Part shown: positions 58,181-64,000 of the stretch, piece by piece
How positions within the stretch are numbered: the first letter of the stretch is position 1
Layout: every line of letters starts with the position of its first letter
Assembly: GCA_003988855.1 (NCBI GenBank)
Contig: QYAI01000054.1
Coordinates: forward strand, 186,001 to 250,000
Length of the DNA: 64,000 nucleotides
From: Arachnopeziza araneosa
Taxonomy: Eukaryota; Ascomycota; Leotiomycetes; Helotiales; Arachnopezizaceae
Direction of reading: 5' to 3'
Made by a program: the position numbers and the translations under genes
Notes under the pieces: model-generated
Database searches by the model: none
Told to the model about the DNA's origin: nothing
What the model saw: only the letters and a program-made list of their open reading frames with translations

Positions 58181-61100
58181 TCATTTGGTCTTCGCAGTAT
58201 TCTTTCTTGACTTTGAATTCCCATTCCCATTCCCTGTTTCATTGTTATCAGCAGCAGCTGATGGCAGCTTTATGACAGTCTCGTTACTTTTTACGATTCT
58301 GTCTTGACTTAAGAAGGGTGGTTCATCTCCTGAAGCACTCTTTTTGCTTGTGTAGTGCCCATCAACACGTGTTGGCGGCATGGTAGTCGGGGACACATCT
58401 TCTTCATGATTTGGACTTCCTTTCTTTGGAAGCTTCGTATCGACACTCACGGCGTTGACTCTCATATTGACTTTATTGGCTCTCGAAGAGGTTGTCGAAG
58501 TGGATGTGGCTTCGGGAGGGGGCGACGAGCTGGTCGCGCCATTGATTTCCCTAAGCACGTTATTGGCGACTGACTTAGCATCGACTTGTAGATTTGGCGT
58601 TGTGATCGGAGGCTGTATTCGTTAGTCCACCAGCTAGCTATCTTTGATATGAAAATCCGACCCACCTGTTGAAGATACTGATCGAGCTTCTTCTTCAGCA
58701 CATTCGATCGAACTGGTTTTGCCAAGTAATCATTCATCCCGCTCTCGAGGCACTTCTCTCGGTCTCCTTGAATAGCACTTGCGGTCATTGCAATAACAAG
58801 AACCTTTCTTACTGCGTCAATAGGGTCACGCCTAAGAAGTTTAGTGGCTTCATAGCCATCAAGGACCGGCATTTGGACATCCATAAGCGTAATATGGTAG
58901 GGGGTCCCTTCGTTGGCTTTACTGCGGAGACCTTTAACGGCTTCTAGACCGTTATCATAAGCATCCACATACTTGAACCCAAGTTTGTGCATGAACTGCA
59001 CCGCAATCTTCTTGTTGACCGGGTTATCCTCCGCAATACATATTCGAACCTCCTCTCGTGGAATATGCGAGAAATCTGAGAATGGAGTTGATGAGCGTGG
59101 CACTGGAGTGTCAGCAGACCTGCTGTTTGGGAAACCATTTTGGACATCTCCATTCTGACAATCTCCAGGAGCAGCTTCTTTTGCTTTGGGAAACGTTACG
59201 GTGAACCACGCAGTAGTGCCTTGGCCTTCTTCACTTTCGAGTTCGATTTGGCCGCCCATCATTGACTCGATCAACGATTTGCAAATGCTGAGTCCTAGCC
59301 CGCTACCACCGTACTTGCGGGCTGTGCTAGCGTCTGCCTGGCTAAATGGTTTGAAAAGTTTGACGAGCTGCTTGGGAGGAATGCCAATGCCAGTATCCTT
59401 GACCCAGAAAGTCAATTTGACTTCGTCGCTTGATTCCCAGTCTGTTCTGGCCCCAATCTCGATTGAACCGTTCTCTGTAAACTTGAGACTATTCGAGACA
59501 AGATTGCCAAGAACCTGGTGGAGTCTGACTGGATCGCCAAAGATCAAACATTCAGGAAGATCGATATTCTGTGAAATCTCTACATTTTTGATGTTTTTCT
59601 TATCCTTGTTGCTATAAGAAACAGAGCGAAAGACCTCGCGCATCATCTCATCAGCTCTGAAAGCGACAATATAAAGCTCCATTTTGTCTGCTTCCATTTT
59701 GGAAAAGTCTAAGATGTCGTTAATGACTGTGAGTAATAGGTCGGCCGAGACACGAATGGAGTCCGCCATCTCAGTTTGGTCCTTAGTCAATGCGCTATCT
59801 CTCAGCAATTCGGAATTACCAATGACGCCATTCAATGGTGTTCTAAGCTCATGAGACACGTTAGCTAAGAATATTGACTTTGCCTTCGCTGCTTCTTCAG
59901 CCAACTTCACATTGTGGAGAGCCTCAGCCTTGGCCAAGTTCGCCTTGTTTTCAGCTTCTAACGCCTTTGCTAGAGCTGTTTTCTGAAGGTCTACCATGCC
60001 GTTGTTGAAAGCAGAGATCTTTTCAACATCTTTTAATGTGAGAGCATTAGAGTAACTGATACCGATTTGGTTGACAAGCAATTGAAGCACAGTGAGATTT
60101 CGATCCGTGAAAGCATTTGGTTCTCCTTCGAGGTAGAGAACTCCTAGTAGGGGTTTGGTACCGTGACAGATCGGTATGGCAATAACTGACTTCCCAAGAG
60201 GGTTTCGAGCAGCCCATGCTTCAGTAACATTACTAAAGCGTTCATCATGAATCAGATCTGTGACAAAGACAGTCTCGCGGAAACGAGTACAATACAAGAT
60301 GACGCCTTTGGCAACAAGAGCAGTCTCGTTCAATGGCAGGCCTGGGATATGAGCTTCGGCACCGATCTCAGGATCACCACTCGCGGCAATGCTCCATCCG
60401 ATTGGATCATCTTCCTCGACAACAATCGCAGCCGAAGTTGCTAGACCACCACAGTTTTGCAGAATGATCTCGCACATGGTTTTCAGAAGTTCATCAACTT
60501 GTAGGACGCTGGATATGACCTGTGAACTTTCCAAGATTGACGTCAAGTCTAGCATATCCAGAGAAGGCAAGCCAGAACCAGCCACCGGTCTTGCAGAACC
60601 TTCTTGCCAAGCACCAATTCGGTCGCCTTTAGTCTCGGTGATCAAAGCTCGAGTTTGTTGTCTTTCATCATCTGCAGCGCCTCCCATACTCTCATATTGA
60701 ACTGGTGCTGAGTCTCCCGCAAAATCTGTTTGAACAGCGGCGTCGGCAGTTCGCTCGCTCTGCATGAATCCTTGTAGTAAAAGGCTGTGCTCCTCTTCAA
60801 TATGCCTTGCCACGCCGATCGCTCCAAAGGCTCGATATAGTAGTGTAGCCTCACGCAGAGCACCTTTAGCTGCTCTCCGTGAGCCTGTCCGTAGGAAGAA
60901 GCCAGCTAAGAGATAATTGCCCAAGGCCTCCTCGAAAATGAATTCATGAGCAGCAGCATGGTCCAGACTTCTTTCGTACTGCTGCATCGCCATGCCGTGA
61001 TCTCCTTCCATCTCCGCGATTTGAGCACTAAGCAATTTCGACCACGAAAGATAATTTACAGCATTAGCAGCTTCCCAATCGTTGAGTTTTTTTCTGAGCG

Positions 61101-64000
61101 CTTTAATCTCATGTACAGTGTCAGCCATTTCGGTGTGTAAGTCTTTTTCGCTTTTCAGATAGTCGGCATCAGACCGAAGTCCATCTTTGCCTTGGACGAT
61201 AGTTCTTGCCGGATCCTGAAGCTTCACCCACATCAAACCAGCCAGCGAAAGGCCATGCATGAACATAAGAAATCTTGTATTTCGAGCAGACCAGACTGAT
61301 TCCATGAGCTGCATAGCATTACTTCCAATCTTGACGGCCTGTTCATAGTGGCCATACAAAAAGAGAGGAGCTATCTCGATCCCTTCATAGAAGAAAATTG
61401 GTCTGTCACTGTCCTTTAGAGTTTCTAGCAGCCAGCCTTTATACAACTGAGAATCATGCTGTTCATCGCTCATGATTTCCTCAGGGTTGTCGGTGAAGGT
61501 CTTTCCTTGGAGAGCCCGACAAGCTTGACGAACCGCAATCGCCATTGTGCCTCCTCGGGTATCCAGATTCCAATTCGGTATCTCTTCAGCTCCAAACGTA
61601 CACCATGTCTCTAGTTCGGTAAGATTCTCCGAACCGAAGAACTTCAAATTGCATACCAAACCGAAGTTAAGTATAGTCGATATGCGATCACCAGCTTGTA
61701 TTGCGTATTCGAGTGCTCCTTCTAATTGGGAAATAGAATCTCGTACGTTGACCTGCAAATGACCAACAAACAGCGAGTATATCGTTCCACCTCGTCCCAT
61801 AGTATAGGGATCGCGCCATTTATCCATCAGTGTGAGAGAGATGTTACCCATATCGCAAGCAAATTTGATCATGTTAAATCTCGTGATGGAAATCATGGCA
61901 AGATGAAGATATGCCATACCGGCTTGGGGAAAATTCCCGCATGTAAGTTGCGTTCTGACCATAACCAAGGCTATTTGGAAAAATGTGAGTCTATCACTCC
62001 AAAATGCGGCAGAGATCGTCTCTACGAGAACAGCTCCGATAGCTGACAAATTAGAGTCTCTATCCATACGGCGATTGAGAAGGTCGTCCCGATTCATCGA
62101 TTGGATTTTCATCACGAGCCGTTCGAATTCCGCATCACACTTATCAAAACTAGGTTCGTCATCAACAATAACATCCAATCCAGCAAGGCATGATTTCAAA
62201 GCACGAAACGCTGCTAGAGAATCGCCGTCTTGAGCATACACCCTTGATTGTAAAACCCAAGCTGGAGCTTTCTCGACTTCTGTTTTCGCATGCGCAAAGA
62301 CTATAGACAGTAGTCGCTTCGCTTCAGTATAGTTTCCCATGAAGAGATAGCATTCCGCAGCTCTTGTATGCAATTGAAGTGTCTCATCATAGTAGACATC
62401 CGGTTCGCCATCTTTCCAAGAATCATCTTGCAGTAATGCGAAACAACTAGCATAATACCTTGCTGCCGTTGGACGGGCACCACTTTCGGCAGCTGATTGC
62501 GCACAGTCAAAAAGTAACTTTCGAAAGGATTGCCGATGCAGCACTCTGCGTCTGATGATGTCGATCGACTCACAAATATGAGTAGCTATAATTTCTTTGC
62601 TTCGGTCTTGTGTAGAATAGTATTTAATCAGAGTTTGGGCGATTATAAAGTGCATCTTCATAGCAGTACATTCTCCTAGCGAAGTAGCAGCCTGCATGTA
62701 CCTGTCGTGACTAAACCTGAAGCGGTCGTCGAGCTCGGAAGGAACGACAATATAAGCTTGAATAGCGGCTTGTAAACCCTCAATCGCCTCTTGTTGGGAG
62801 TGACTTAGAGAGTATGATTGTGTAATTCCCATATTGGGCGCTGAGTCGTCAAAGTCAAACTCGCCGCTCAGCAATCTCTGTATCAACTCGAATGAGAACG
62901 AATGCCCAATTAATGAAGCCCATGCAAGAATCGATCTTGAAGCAGGAGGGAGTTCATTGAGACGAGCTTGAATGAAATCAATGGACATCGTTTGGTAGAG
63001 ATCTTTGGTAGTAAACTGCTTGAAGATCTTGTCAAGATCATAACACCAGGCACTTTCTTTGTAATCGTAGTAAATACAGTGCTTTCGGTGACAACTATCC
63101 AGCATCTCTCTCATGTAGAACGGGTTTCCGGCAGTTTTTGATTGTATAACAGCGGCTAGAGGAATAACTTCATTTTCAGGGCGGCAGAGTGTTGCTGCAA
63201 CATACTTTATGATGTCTTCTTCACTCAGAGGTTTCAGTTCTATTCGAGTGACTCCAACCCCTCCGCCTTTTATGTAAACTAAGTATTTGTTAGCATGGCC
63301 ATGTACTGATGGAATCTGGTCATCCAAACTGATACCCTCATGATGAAAATTAGGAGGTTCTATAATGGTTTTGATCCTCGCGGGTAAGATCTCTTCAGGT
63401 CTGTAGGTCAATATGATCACCATCTTCATGCGAGCCGCGATTATTTGGGTGATTAGATCCAAGGATTCGTCATCCGCAAACTGGAGGTCGTCTAAACAAA
63501 AACATATAAATTTATGTTGTGTGAAAACTCGAAGAACATCCAGAAAGGTGTTCATTAATCGAACAGATTTCGTTGAGGCGCCAGCTGAGAGGAAATCCTG
63601 TGAATTCTGAGAACCAAGAGCCATGCCGTAAAGACTTCCCCGTGAGCTCGAGGGAGACGAGTCCCGTCTCGAGATATCAGCCCGAAGACTTTTGTTGTAC
63701 ATTCCCTGCTGTGACAATGAAGATAAATGTTGGGACCGCTTCTGCGTCGTCATTGCACCTAGGAGAAATTCCGGGAGTCCAAGAACCTTATGAAGCATGG
63801 GCCAAGCGGGTTGAACATACTTCTTTAGCAGTAGGTGGAAAGGCGTGACTGTATTGCTTTCTGAGAAGACTTGCTTGAACAAGCTTGAAAGAAGTTTCAG
63901 TACAGGTCCAAAGGGTGTCATCTTGGCCTGATCGAACTTTGAGCTCGCAAAGTATCCTCTTCGCCGGGCTTCAACTTGGATAGATTGAACCAAGCAACTC
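58181..64000 (-). CDS. ATPase-GAF hybrid histidine kinase (Mak2/Mak3-like group), 5' partial
   Basis: Two visible exons on the minus strand: from beyond the right edge to 58666, and 58612-58181, with a 53-nt intron. About 1,990 residues are visible. The frame is still open at the window edge and begins inside a STAND-type ATPase (SCLVQSIQVEARRRGYFA follows where Walker A should be, outside the window; FICFCLDDLQFADDESLDLI is the Walker B region). Then a long helical region with TPR-like repeats, a GAF domain (GLATSAAIVVEEDDPIGWSI; GVLYLEGEPNAFTDRNL), HisKA ANVSHELRTPLNGVIGNSEL, HATPase HQVLGNLVSNSLKF and DTGIGIPP, GGSGLGL, and a receiver with ICIAEDNPVNKK, Asp in LMDVQMPVLDGYEA and LAKPV. A Ser/Thr/Asn-rich tail of about 125 residues follows. 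This domain order matches fungal kinases related to fission yeast Mak2/Mak3, in which a protein-kinase-like domain precedes the ATPase; that part would lie off the right edge. Confidence 0.9.

Overview
This window is nuclear DNA from a filamentous ascomycete. Genes lie on both strands and are interrupted by short introns, mostly 42-91 nt, with GT..AG ends and CTAAT/CTGAT-like branch sites. The gene set (fungal hybrid histidine kinases, an LTE1-type RasGEF, a CBM1-mannanase, Sec18) is typical of Pezizomycotina. The overall style would suit a leotiomycete, but that placement is inference. I found no CRISPR, phage, integrase or intact transposon.

Layout. 1-278: 3' end of an unidentified gene (+). 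993-3575 (-): GEN1/Yen1-type XPG nuclease, sharing a short divergent promoter with an Arp10/Arp11-like dynactin actin-related protein (3899-5639, +). 6494-8249 (+): secreted CBM1-GH5 endo-beta-mannanase in seven exons. 8750-10258 (+): mitochondrial seryl-tRNA synthetase. 10533-17631 (-): a coiled-coil protein of about 2,349 residues built on three internal repeat families; one family carries ambiguous bases that look like an assembly collapse. 18201-19070 (-): conserved-looking unknown. About 20190-20668: decayed tannase/feruloyl esterase. 21263-22739 (+): beta-hydroxyacid dehydrogenase with one Rossmann domain and two C-terminal helical domains. 22740-26715: about 4 kb without a convincing gene. 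26716-32072 (+): LTE1-like RasGEF. 33017-33637 (+): unknown small protein. 33800-34964 (-): LENG1-like CIR_N protein, divergent from Sec18/NSF (35379-37963, +). 38293-41801 (-): unknown 1,150-residue disordered, basic protein. 43595-50093 (-): PAS hybrid histidine kinase. 52292-54827 (+): membrane M13 (neprilysin-like) peptidase. 55677-57028 (+): CorA-like transporter pseudogene with three in-frame TAG codons. 58181-64000 (-): second hybrid kinase (ATPase, GAF, HisKA, HATPase, receiver), whose 5' end lies beyond the window.

How the genes relate. Most are housekeeping or signalling genes that share no single pathway, and I see no secondary-metabolite cluster. Two hybrid histidine kinases of different architecture lie close together around the peptidase and the pseudogene. 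The two pseudogenes sit in gene-sparse gaps. The most unusual items are the repeat protein with its probably mis-assembled array, a degenerate second receiver in the first kinase, an in-frame alternative acceptor beside that kinase's phospho-acceptor Asp, and the TAG-only stops in the transporter pseudogene. I did not find a clearly new biological system. All splice structures were read by eye from splice signals, phase and family motifs; no alignment or transcript data were used.
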